NCBI RefSeq assembly: GCF_000611645.1
Contig: NW_014011768.1
Location: forward strand, 1-11,599
Direction of reading: 5' to 3'
Source of the DNA: Monoraphidium neglectum
Taxonomy: Eukaryota > Chlorophyta > Chlorophyceae > Sphaeropleales > Selenastraceae
Length of the DNA stretch: 11,599 nt
Below the pieces are notes generated by a model that saw only the letters and a list, made by a program, of their open reading frames with translations, was not told the origin of the DNA and made no database searches. Numbering within the stretch: position 1 is the stretch's first letter; the number at the start of each line of letters is the position of its first letter. Positions 1-8,381 of this stretch are shown here, one piece after another. The position numbers and the translations under genes are program-made.

Positions 1-3000
1 CTCTGCAGGTCCTCATACTTCCCGGCCGCCGCCCCCAGCCGCTCCGCGGCGTCCCGCAGTGCGTTGTTGGTGAACTTGGTGCCGTCCTTGCGGGTCTCCA
101 GCAGCTTGTACCTGCCGCACCCGCGGGACAGGGTGGCGGGGACGGAGCGCGTCGCGCGGTGAGGGGGCGTGTTGGGGGGTGGGGGACAAGGGCGCGGGCA
201 AGGTGGTATGTGGGCGGAAAGATGGTTGCGACTTGATGGGCGTTGCATGCATGTTTGCACTTGCGCACGTGGGGGGTTGAGGGCGGGAGGAGGCAACGGG
301 TGCATGGTGGTTGTGCAGGCATGCACAGGTGCGGCACGCTCGCGGTGGGCAAGAATGCAGTCAATCAAGTGCCGCGAGATTGAAGGTTGGGGCTGGCGAG
401 CCAGGCCAGATGCTTGCAACGATTCCATGCAGAAGAGGAGCCCATTTTTGCGGGGGCAACCATGCACGGCGCTCACACACGCGTGTGCTGAGCACTTGGC
501 CGCCCCCCTCACTTTGCCTGCAGCCTGCTGCGCACGGCCTTCTCCTCCTTCTGCGTGATGCGCAGGCAGCGGGTGCGCGTGTTGGCGGCCTTGTGCCACT
601 CCAGCTTGATGGTCTTGTCCAGCACCAGGCCCAGGTCCTTGGCGACAGCCTGGGAGGGGGGGAGGGGTTGGGTGGGGATGAATGGGGTGTGGGCTTTTGG
701 GTTTGCATGTGGGTGCGGATGCGCCAGCAGGCCTGTGTTGCTGGTGGAGTGAGAGCTTGTGGGTGTTCGAGTGTGTGTGAGTGCGCGCGCGCATGTGTGT
801 TTGTGGAAAAGAGGGAGAGTGTGTGTGTGTGTGAGTCGGTGGACGCACACGTGCGATTGCGCATAGGCCATGTGTGTGTGTGTGAACTTTGGTTTACACA
901 TGGTTTACACATGTAAGTGTGTGTTTGTTGTTGTGTTTGTGTGTGTTGGGGGGGGGGCACAGGGCGGGATGGGGTTGATGTGAGGGGACTGAGGGAAGGA
1001 GGACGCCACCATCGGTGGCGGTGATTGGCTCCTCTTGCGCAAAAGGCACCCGTCAACCACCCGCGGCTCTTTGTCGATGCAGCCCGGCGAGTTGCAAACC
1101 CCCTCCCCCACACCCACACCCACACCCACCCACCGTGGCAATGGCCTGGATGTCGTCCTCCACCGCGTCCTTCTGCTCCCTCAGGGCCTGGCGGGTGCGC
1201 GCGCGTGTGTGTTTGAGTGTGTGTGTGTGTGCGTGTGTGTGTTTGAGTGTGTGTGTGTATCGGGAGGTGTGACAGAGGAATTAGGACAGTCAGGAGGGGC
1301 GGGCCCACCTGCATGGCAGGCAATTTGGACCTCACGAAACCCATCGCCCCGGCCCGCACAACCACTGCCCAGAGACCGGTGCTCGCGGGACTAGCGCGCC
1401 CGCCAGGTGGCCGCTCCCCCCGCCCGCACTCGCCCAGCGGGCCGCAGCAGCCGCCTGAGGGCGGCTTCCGCATAACGCAGTTTGAGTCCGGACCCTCAAC
1501 CACCTAGGTCGTCGCTCGAGCGCGGGCGGCGACCAGCAGCCCTCTCCCGTCTTCGCACCTGCAGCTTGGGGTCGTAGCTGGCGGAGATGACGTACTCCTC
1601 GGGCACCCTGTCCAGATCTATGGACGCCTCCAGCAGCATCTCAAACTTTGACAGGTGCTCGTCGTCATGGGCGGCGGCCAGGGGGGACGCAAACCTGCGG
1701 CACGGCGGGTGCGAGGGTGTTGTTTTGAGGCGGATGATGGATATGGCAAACCATGGGTGTGCAGGGCTGTGGGAAATGATACCGAGGCCGGATTTGCAGG
1801 GCAGGGATGTGGTGGCAGTGCGCGGCGCCGCCTGCGCCTGCCAGCCCTGGGCGTCGGCAGACAGCGCGGCTCGCCCGCAAAGACTGAGCGGCGGGCAGGC
1901 GCCCAAGGCAAGGGGGGTCACAGCACTAGGAGACACGGGGCGCCCGCCGCGCACCGCTCCGCCAGCAGCGCGGCCGCGGGCCCCTCGTGGCACCGCAGCG
2001 CGTCCTCCAGCCGCGGCAGCGCGCTCGACGCGCGGTACAGCTGGCACAGCTCCGACAGGCTGATGCGCCCCGCCTCCAGCTTGCGGGTCAGCCGCTCGAT
2101 GTCCGGCATGCCTGGGGTTCAACAAAGGAATGCTCCGGGGTGAGGGGGACGCGGTCGGGAGGCCGTTCGGGTCGAGGCGAGCCCCGCGGGGCGCGCGCTC
2201 GGCTTGCCGCTGTGGCATGGTGAGGCTACGCGTGAGGGGGCACGCGGCGAGCGAGGTCCGCTGGGGTGAGCGACGGGGGCCTGGCCCCGCCGCGGCGCGC
2301 CTCACCGCGCAGCGCGTCGCGCACGCCGTCGCGCAGTGTGGCGTCGCCCGCGAGTGCCTCGACGACGTCCAGGCGCGCCGCGATGTCGGCGGCGTTCACC
2401 AGCGGCTGCTTGAGCCACACCTGCTCGCGGCGGCGGGGCCGGCGCAGGGGGCGGGGGCGGCGCACGCCGGAGGTGTGAGTGCGGGGGCGCAGCGTGCCGC
2501 AGCTAGCGGCCGCCGGTTGCAGTGCGCTGGGTGCGGCGCAAGTTGATCGACCGCCGGGCCCAGGGGAGCGGGAGCCAAGAAAAACTCTCTTGGCCGGGAG
2601 CGAGACGGCGGCGCGTCACCTTGTTTCCGGGTGACTGGCTTGCCGAAGCAAGCTTGCTGGGGGCCACGCGCGCCACCCCGCACGTGTCCCCCAAGGGACG
2701 AGGCCCTGGACAAGGCCACCCTCCTGTGCGCCCACCTTTAGCCGCCGCTTGCCCATGGCGGTGCGCGCCCGGCACATGAGGCCGTACAGGCTGAATGTGC
2801 CGTTTGCGTCTCCGCGCGCCGGGAAAACGTGCAGCGCGCGCTGCGCCGCCGCGTCCAGGCGCATGAACCTGCGCCGCGGGGCGGGGGTGCGCCGCGCCCT
2901 CAGGGGCCGCAAGGGGCGCGCCAACCCGACAACAGCTTCAGGAACGTTCCCCCACGCAAGCCCGGCCAGCCCGCCAACGGGCCGGCCCTGGAGCGAGCGC

Positions 3001-5259
3001 CGCCCCCCCTGGCCCGCACCTGCCGGGGTCGTGCAGGGCCAGCGTGTGCTTGCCCAGCGCGGCCGCGTCGGCCGTGAGCTCCGTGAAGGCCAGCAGCGCG
3101 GACAGCGCGGCGCAGGCCTGGGGGCGCTCCAGGACATCGCGGTGCTGCTCTATGGTCTCGCTCTGGCGGCAAAGAATGACGAAGAACCACCAAGGTGGGC
3201 AGGTTGGTGGGGTCGTGGGTGAGGGTCGACTGCGGGGTATGGTCGGCAGGTGGCCTCGGGAGACACGGTGCTGGCTGGCGCACACGCCGCGCCACATCCG
3301 CATGCCACGAGCAAACATACAGACCCTAGCAGCTTCTCATGCATGCGCGCTCGCGTGCACACACACAAACACACATTCACACACAAATGCTCGCAAGCGT
3401 GCTCCCACTCGCACGTTTACAAAAACATTCACAAACACATTCACAAACACAAAGGTCCGCCCACACCCACCTTGAGCAGCTTCCCCAAGTCCTGCTCCAG
3501 GTGCTTCGCCGCAAACAGCGCCCGCGGCCGCTCGCTGCCCATCGCCCCCACACGGTCCAGCACATCCGCCAGCCGCCGCGCGTCTGCGCCTGCACCCGCC
3601 GCACCCGGCGCGCCGCCGCCGCCGCCGCCCTTGTCGGACTTTTCGCCGTCGGCCGGCTTTTGTATGACGACCTCGCGCGCCCCCAGCTGCACGAGCAGGG
3701 CCTCCAGGGAGCAGAAGTGCTCGTCGTCGACAAACTGGCAGGCGCCGAGGCGCCTTCCGAGCACAGGCGCCGGCGTCGCGGGTTTGAGGGGCGCGGGGTG
3801 GTGCGTATATTAGTGGGTCTACAGAGAGATGAGGACGTCCTGCGTGAGACGTGGTGTTGGCAAGGACTTGAGGCCAACCACTAGCAGGCCCGCTGCGGGA
3901 CTCTTTTCAGCCCTCCCGCCACCAGGCGCCGCGCGGCGTGCCGCACCTGTTTCCCGGGTCGAGGAATGCTGCGCCCACCGTCCTCTGCCCCTCCGAGTAC
4001 CCCAGCGCTACCGCTGCCACCAGCGGCGCGTCGGCCGCCTCTCCGCCCCTGAACAGCTCATCCTCAAAGGCCGACAGCCGTCCGGGGGACGCGCTCCTGG
4101 AAGTGTCGAGCGGGCGTTCACAAGGCATAAATGCGGGCAAAGCCGTTGCTCAAGCCGCCGCAAATGCGGCGCTTGAAGCATGCGGCAGACGCCCCACTCG
4201 TCGGCCCCGAGAGTGTGTTGCAGAGGCTCGTGGGGGGATGCACTAGCCCGGCAAAGCCCGCCCCGCCGCCGGCCCCCCCTCGTCGCCCCCGCCCACTTTG
4301 CGACCTTCCAGTGCGCGCCGTATCCGTCCCACAGCTCAACGCTGTGCTGGCCGCCCTCCAGCAGCAGGTCCCTCAGAGCGCCCTCAAACAGCTGGCGGTT
4401 GAGCGTCACCGACGGCAGGCCTGCGGGAGTGTTGGAGGGGGTGACGGGGCCGGACGGCGCATGTGCTGCTGTGCATGCGCTGCTGTGCATGCGTCACACC
4501 TCCAGGTACAGAAACAACGCCAACGTTGCGCCCCATCTGCCTTGCACCCGGGGGACGGGCTGGCAGCAGAGCAGCGATGCGTGCAAAATCAAGAGGGGGT
4601 GCGCACCCGCGGCCCCTGGGGGCGGCGTCCCGGCGCCGCCGCCCGCGCCGCCGCCGGCCGCCCCCAGGTACTTGACGACGGCTGTGGTGCGGTAAAAGGT
4701 GCGCGCCACAAACAGCGCGTTTTCTCCATGGCAGGAATAGAAGCCCTGGGGCCCGATGGTAGTCGGGTCAGCAGAAGGGTGCGGCCGGGTGAGATGCGGC
4801 TTGCAGGGTACACATGGCGGGGCGACGATGGCCACAAACTTGGCGCTGGTCGGCGCTTCAGCTGGTGTGGGCGGTGCACACAATTTCTCGCATGGGCCCG
4901 TGCAGCTTGAGGCCTTCGGCATTGCCATGCAGCGAGGCGCCACCCGCCACCCTGCGGCCGCATTGTTTGTGCCGGGCCAAGGCCGCTCACATACCTTCCT
5001 GTCAAAGAACCGCAGGAGTTTGGGGTCCTGCAGTTCGTTCGCATTGACAGAGAGGTTGACCCAACAGCTCGGTTGTGATAGGTCGCCGCCAAATCACTGA
5101 ATCTGAGCGCAGCATGCTCCGCCGCTTGGCCATGTCGGGCACAGCGCGCCCGTGCCGCCAGCGGGCGCGCACCTGATCGAGGCTCTTGAACCACTTGAAA
5201 AACCCGGTTTGCGAGTTGGCATCAAGCGTGAGCTCGGGGGCGTCCGTTTTGGCAGCCAT
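1..5259 (-). CDS. MSH2: DNA mismatch repair protein MSH2, N-terminal ~600 residues (14 exons, 3' part beyond left edge)
   Basis: MSH2 is the shared subunit of the MutS-alpha/beta heterodimers that recognise mismatches and loops in the nucleus. Exons, all with GT..AG borders and matching phases: 5259-5173, 5027-4995, 4745-4607, 4420-4297, 4096-3947, 3753-3471, 3162-3020, 2868-2736, 2420-2306, 2111-1955, 1694-1559, 1187-1134, 649-513, 111-<1. The spliced frame is open and collinear with plant and human MSH2: LRFFDRKGFYSCHGENALF (domain I), SPGRLSAFEDELF and LGACQFVDDEHFCSLEALL (connector), FMRLDAAAQRAL and VWLKQPLV (lever), SKFEMLLEASIDLD (clamp), LLETRKDGTKFTNNAL (second lever part). The Walker ATPase domain lies off the window. 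The start at 5259 gives an N terminus collinear with plant MSH2 and has a purine at -3 and G at +4; no targeting peptide is visible. Exon 2 is a 33-nt micro-exon and exon 12 is only 54 nt. Gly/Ala-rich insertions occur in exons 3 and 6. Family call near certain; individual junctions about 0.85. Confidence 0.95.
764..957. repeat. (GT)n-rich microsatellite tract in MSH2 intron 12
   Basis: Interrupted GT runs on the plus strand (CA in the MSH2 transcript), including 7 GT units at 819-832 and 7 TG units at 871-884, an 11-bp tandem duplication (ggtttacacat, 891-912), and a run of ten G at 948-957. The tract is wholly intronic. Confidence 0.9.
1099..1134 (-). repeat. G-rich repeat (GGGTGT)n at the 5' splice site of MSH2 intron 12; G-quadruplex motif
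   Basis: On the transcript strand this is a run of six G tracts of three or more separated by 1-3 nt loops. It begins at the exon 12 donor, so the splice site is embedded in a classical G-quadruplex pattern. Confidence 0.8.
1204..1260. repeat. (GT)n microsatellite in MSH2 intron 11
   Basis: Compound GT repeat interrupted by tttga twice. The unit of about 26-28 bp (GT run, tttga, GT run) is present twice. It lies 17 nt upstream of the 54-nt exon 12 in plus-strand coordinates, that is, just before its acceptor in the transcript. Confidence 0.9.
3357..3450. repeat. (CA)n-rich tract in MSH2 intron 6 with a 12-bp tandem repeat
   Basis: CA-rich on the plus strand (GU-rich in the transcript) at 3358-3387, plus two perfect copies of acattcacaaac at 3425-3436 and 3437-3448, close to the exon 6 donor at 3469-3470. 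Confidence 0.9.
4465..4492. repeat. 14-bp perfect tandem duplication in MSH2 intron 3
   Basis: The unit gctgctgtgcatgc occurs twice head to tail, about 45 nt upstream of the exon 4 acceptor in the transcript sense. It is intronic, with no visible effect on the reading frame. Confidence 0.85.
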
Positions 5260-5316
5260 CCTCAGCCTTTGATCTTAGACAAGCGCCGATTGTACCTCGA
5301 ATGCGATCAAGACGTG

Positions 5317-5323
5317 CATATAA
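5317..5323 (-). promoter_or_regulatory. TATA-like element upstream of MSH2
   Basis: The minus strand reads TTATATG 58 nt before the MSH2 ATG. No better element is visible in 5260-5400. It may simply be part of the AT-richer 5' flank. Confidence 0.2.
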
Positions 5324-5918
5324 TTTCTTCACTAAGGTGGACACTACCCAGGGACGCCTCAGATCAAGCGGGAGGATCAATGTGTTTGAATGATGCCGGC
5401 CTGGCACTCGCGCGCCTGTCAAAAACAGGCTAAGTTTTATGATGTACGAGTCAGCGAATGCACTGCCAGTTGTGAGATGGAATGGCCCCAGCAGCGTCGT
5501 GCTCGTGCGAGTCCTCACACACCAGGTGCCGACATCTGTCGTGGCTGCACCCATGGAGAGTGCACAAGGGTCAAGCACGATGCACCAAAGGGTTGCTGGG
5601 CACCTCTAATCAAGATTACCAGAACTCCGATAGAAGTTGAAAAATTGTCGGGTGGGTGTAGACTGCACGACGCTGGTACCACACCACTTTGATTGCTACA
5701 GTGCATGCACCGCTCCTTTTTGGGTGCAGTCGCATCTGATCATGATTTATGTGTTGCTGCTGACGGCAAGGTAAAAGCAGTGCGCTGGCCTGTGCATCAT
5801 CTACATGATCAGCTTGCAGGTCAGCGTTACACAGCCTGGAGAGAGGTTCAAACGAGCTCATGGACGAGACGTGGCCGCCGAGGGCGTGTGTCACAGGACT
5901 GCAGCCATAGGGCCGACC

Positions 5919-5938
5919 GGGCCGCGTCGCCGCGGCCC
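5919..5938. repeat. Short GC-only hairpin (8-bp arms, 4-nt loop)
   Basis: GGGCCGCG and CGCGGCCC flank the loop tcgc, a perfect and very stable stem in an otherwise balanced intergenic stretch. Role unknown. Chance occurrence in GC-rich DNA is possible. Confidence 0.7.
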
Positions 5939-6072
5939 ACACATTCGATTGTAAACGAGTCGCGCGCGTTGCAGCGGCGGTTGCTCGAGCGTGGGTTTGC
6001 GAGTCCCTTCGGGGATCATATTGTTTGTCCTTATGTATCAAGGTGTCGCTTTGCGGCGACCCGTACATGTAT

Positions 6073-6118
6073 TCTTTGCAAGCAGCCACACACACAGATG
6101 TGTGGCTGCTTTCAAGGA
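6073..6118. repeat. Strong inverted repeat: 20-bp arms, 6-nt loop
   Basis: Arms 6073-6092 and 6099-6118 pair, with 13 perfect inner base pairs (6080-6092 with 6099-6111), one mismatch (6079/6112), then six more pairs including one G-U in plus-strand RNA. The loop is 6093-6098. It lies about 204 nt beyond the stop of the heptad-protein gene and 0.8 kb upstream of MSH2. It could be a 3' UTR structure, a small-RNA precursor or a remnant of a miniature inverted-repeat element. Confidence 0.85.
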
Positions 6119-6321
6119 CTTTGACAGAAAAGGTGAGTAGGACGCCAAATCTGGGCTCCCATGGCTGCATTTCTGCAGCTGTTGTAAGTTCAGTGTGGCT
6201 GTACATGAAAGCCGCAAATGGTCGCACTGCACCCGCAGGTTCTGCAACGTCCCGGGGGTCAAGATCGGTACATCAAATGGCATGGAGCGCAAACAGGCGC
6301 CGGAGATCTTTCAAGGCATGT

Positions 6322-7710
6322 TCAAGGGAGAAACGGCAGGTTGGGCACACCGCCGGGCTGCATGCCGCCAATTGCGCCCGCCTGCGCGCCATCATCGCCA
6401 CCACCGAAGCCGCCCAGCTGGGGCAGCTGCAGGCCGCCGAAGCCGCCGCTCTTGCGGCCGAGGAAGGCGTCGAAGCGGACCTGGGCCTTGTCCAGGCGCA
6501 CCTGGGCCTTGTCCACGCGCTGCGCGGCCTTGTCCTCCTTCTTGGCCTGCCAGTCAATGGTGTTCTGTTTGACGAACCAGGGCAATGTGGGCGGGGCGTG
6601 AGTTGCAGCGACCGCAGCAAGCTTGTTCGTGCAGCATTCGATGCCCAATACAGCGCAGGCGGGTTGTACTGGGCGGCTGAGCCAGGGAACGGACGGCTCC
6701 TGACTTTTATGCTTGTATCAATGCGCTGCGCTCCATGTGATCTATTCTTGGCTGACGATGACCTGTTGCGCAACCTGTTCTACCCCCAGCCCAGCCGTGT
6801 GATTTGCCCCCCCCCCTCCTCACAATCCCCACCTGTATCTTGCGGTCGACCTTGGCCTGCAGCTCAGCCTTCTCGCGGTCAGCAAAGCGGATGGCCTTCT
6901 CCACGTCGATCTCGGCCAGGGCCGCGCGCTTCATGGAGCCGATGCTGCCGCTCTGGGAGGCCCTGGCCGCGAGCGCGGCGGCGTGGTCGGCGGCCTTGTC
7001 GACCTTGTGGTCCAGGTGGGCCTCGCGGTCGGCGGCCTTATCGAGGGTCTTGCCGACCTTGCCAATGGCCTTCTCGCGCGCGACGACCTGGGTGGGCCGG
7101 ACGGCGGGGAGGAGGGGGGGCCGCGTGCGGTGGGAGCAGGGACAGGAGGGCTTTCGGCGATGTGCGGGGCATGTGACTTGCCGCCGCTTGCATGGGCCGG
7201 TAGTGACGAGAAACAAGCAGGAAATGCGATTGCTCGACTGGCGCTGCTTTGCACGCATGGTACTGGGACCCTCTGGCACTCTGGCTTGCAAGCACGGGCC
7301 AGCTGGTGCGGCCAACGCACCTGGGTGACCTGTGCCTTGTAGAGCTGCTTGTCCAGGTGAAACTGGGCGTTCACCAACCTAGTGCCTGGGTTCAAGGTCT
7401 TTAATGTGCGCCCATCCTGCCCAAGGGCACCTGAAAGGGGCGAGCAACGCGCCAGGATAGGTGTTCGGTGAGTTGAGACCGGGACATCTCGGCTCGAGGT
7501 GCTGTGAGTTTATCGTCGGGGAGGCCTGGTGTAGTAAGATGATTGCGTTACATTGCATGCTACATGACAACCCAACGGTCGCACCCGAGATTGGGCCCTT
7601 TCACGCAGCTTTACCGCCCACTCAACAGCAAGTCAGCAACACCACCCACCTGGGAGCACCACGGCGGCCGCAAGCACGGCAAGCACCACAAGGTTCTGCA
7701 TACTATTCAT
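6322..7710 (-). CDS. Small secreted Lys/Asp heptad-repeat protein with Gly-rich tail (4 exons, 207 aa), unknown family
   Basis: I do not recognise this family. Exons: 7710-7650, 7385-7321, 7087-6833, 6564-6322; phases 1, 0, 0; stop TGA. Residues 1-20 form a clear signal peptide (MNSMQNLVVLAVLAAAVVLP), so the product should enter the secretory pathway. Residues about 22-160 are Lys-, Asp-, Ala- and Arg-rich and probably helical. A D-K pair recurs every 7 or 14 residues: LDKAADREAHLDHKVDKAAD, then RVDKAQV-RLDKAQV-RFDAFLG. Residues about 166-207 are Gly-rich (GGFGG twice) and end NLPFLP. There is no cysteine and only one tryptophan. This could be a secreted coiled-coil or LEA-like protein, or a wall or matrix component; that is inference. 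The start at 7710 was chosen because the signal-peptide exon splices in frame and has A at -3. A TATAAA lies 124 nt upstream. The separate reading frames and one shared composition support the splicing. Confidence 0.75.
6476..6517. repeat. 21-bp tandem repeat encoding heptads in the secreted protein
   Basis: Two 21-bp units, 6476-6496 and 6497-6517, match at 19 of 21 positions. On the minus strand the stretch spans the heptads RVDKAQV, RLDKAQV and the start of RFDAFLG. The DNA repeat implies recent heptad duplication in exon 4. Confidence 0.85.
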
Positions 7711-7833
7711 TTTATGCGGTTCTGTTCACTGAAGCCTTGACAAAGGGGTCCGCGGGAAAAGTAATGACGCGGTCTACAGCGAAACCACGACTGGCGTACC
7801 GACTTATGAAGTATGTGGAGATGCTAAATGAGC

Positions 7834-7839
7834 TTTATA
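7834..7839 (-). promoter_or_regulatory. Candidate TATA box of the heptad-repeat protein gene
   Basis: The minus strand reads TATAAAG in an AT-richer stretch, 124 nt upstream of the ATG at 7710. With the usual ~30-nt spacing, transcription would start near 7805 and leave a 5' UTR of about 95 nt. It is positional evidence only; a six-base match can occur by chance. Confidence 0.4.
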
Positions 7840-8173
7840 TCGATGCGTAAGCATTGTAATGGCTTCCTTGAAGCTGGGTAACCCGTCATATCGATCGTTT
7901 TCGTGCAGTCACTGCACACCAGCCGCGGGATGGCTGGCTGCTCCTCACCTCGCGCTTGTGGAGCAATAATTTGGCTTGATTGGGTGCAAAAAATTGTTCC
8001 AGCGCACGGGTAACCGGGTGCTTGCGGAGTGCACTCTCACTGGGAGCCACTTGCCCACATGCAGGTGTTGACATCGTGGCCCACTGAAGGTCTAGCGTTG
8101 CAGCTTGCGTGCAGGTGCTGTCGTGGGATCTCCCTTGCTATAGTGGCAGGGTTCCATATATGTGAGACTCTTG

Positions 8174-8178
8174 TTACA
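8174..8178 (-). terminator. Candidate TGTAA polyadenylation signal of the Ser/Pro-rich protein gene
   Basis: TGTAA on the minus strand lies about 204 nt after the stop at 8382, the position and sequence expected of a chlorophyte 3' end signal. No other minus-strand TGTAA was seen between the stop and this site. Confidence 0.45.
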
Positions 8179-8381
8179 TGACTGGTTGCGACGCGAACGG
8201 TGAGGAACTAGGGTTCCAAAAGCGCCAAGTTTTGAGCTGCGCTCGGAGAGCGCGCAGGCTGCTGCGCCCGTCACAGAGGGTGATCGTCACATGCAAGCGA
8301 TCATTGGCAAACAATTGATCTTGCTGGACTACTTAGCAGGACTACGACGTAGCGCCGCATCGCACTCGTGTGAAGACATGA

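Larger units (their letters stand above)
5260..6321. other. Intergenic region: 3' flank of the heptad-protein gene and 5' flank of MSH2
   Basis: I find no convincing coding exon here. The base composition is closer to even than in the neighbouring exons. The left part should hold the MSH2 promoter and 5' UTR, with GATCAAG repeated near 5304 and 5362. The right part should hold the 3' UTR of the heptad-protein gene, but no minus-strand TGTAA was found until 5827-5831, about 490 nt after the stop. Hairpins at 5919-5938 and 6073-6118 are listed separately. Confidence 0.6.
7711..8381. other. Intergenic region between the Ser/Pro-rich gene (3' end) and the heptad-protein gene (5' end)
   Basis: This stretch should contain the 3' UTR of the upstream gene down to about 8170 and the promoter and 5' UTR of the downstream gene. 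A minus-strand ORF at 8074-7949 ending at a donor-like GAG/GTGAGG site is present but is not supported as coding (see rejected items). Nothing else is recognisable. Confidence 0.5.

Noticed and set aside
361..1503. 380-codon minus-strand ORF rich in Thr-His repeats
   Set aside because: It is produced by translating (CA)n tracts of MSH2 introns 11 and 12 and reads across true splice sites; only the exon segments match MSH2, in other frames.
1496..2305. 269-codon minus-strand ORF
   Set aside because: Only its part at 1694-1559 (MSH2 exon 11) is conserved. The rest is intron and out-of-frame exon 10.
3357..3450. Spaced short repeats resembling a CRISPR array
   Set aside because: The repeats are simple CA-based units of 12 bp without unique spacers and lie in a eukaryotic intron.
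5845..5870. GGTTCAAA box resembling a tRNA T-loop
   Set aside because: No paired T-stem, anticodon arm or acceptor stem could be built around it on either strand.
5616..6227. 203-codon minus-strand ORF in the intergenic region
   Set aside because: It has no recognisable motif, its composition is non-biased, and it runs through the hairpins. It may be open by chance; no splice partners were found.
6025..7176. 383-codon plus-strand ORF
   Set aside because: It runs antisense through two exons and an intron of the heptad-protein gene. The frame is open because GC-rich codons on the minus strand avoid stops in the mirror frame. Its composition (Arg/Pro/Gly-rich) shows no domain.
7949..8074. Minus-strand 42-codon ORF (starts MSTPACGQVA) ending at a GAG/GTGAGG donor-like site
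   Set aside because: It could be an upstream exon of the heptad-protein gene, but the signal-peptide exon at 7710 gives a better start and a phase-matched junction. No partner exon was found for it.
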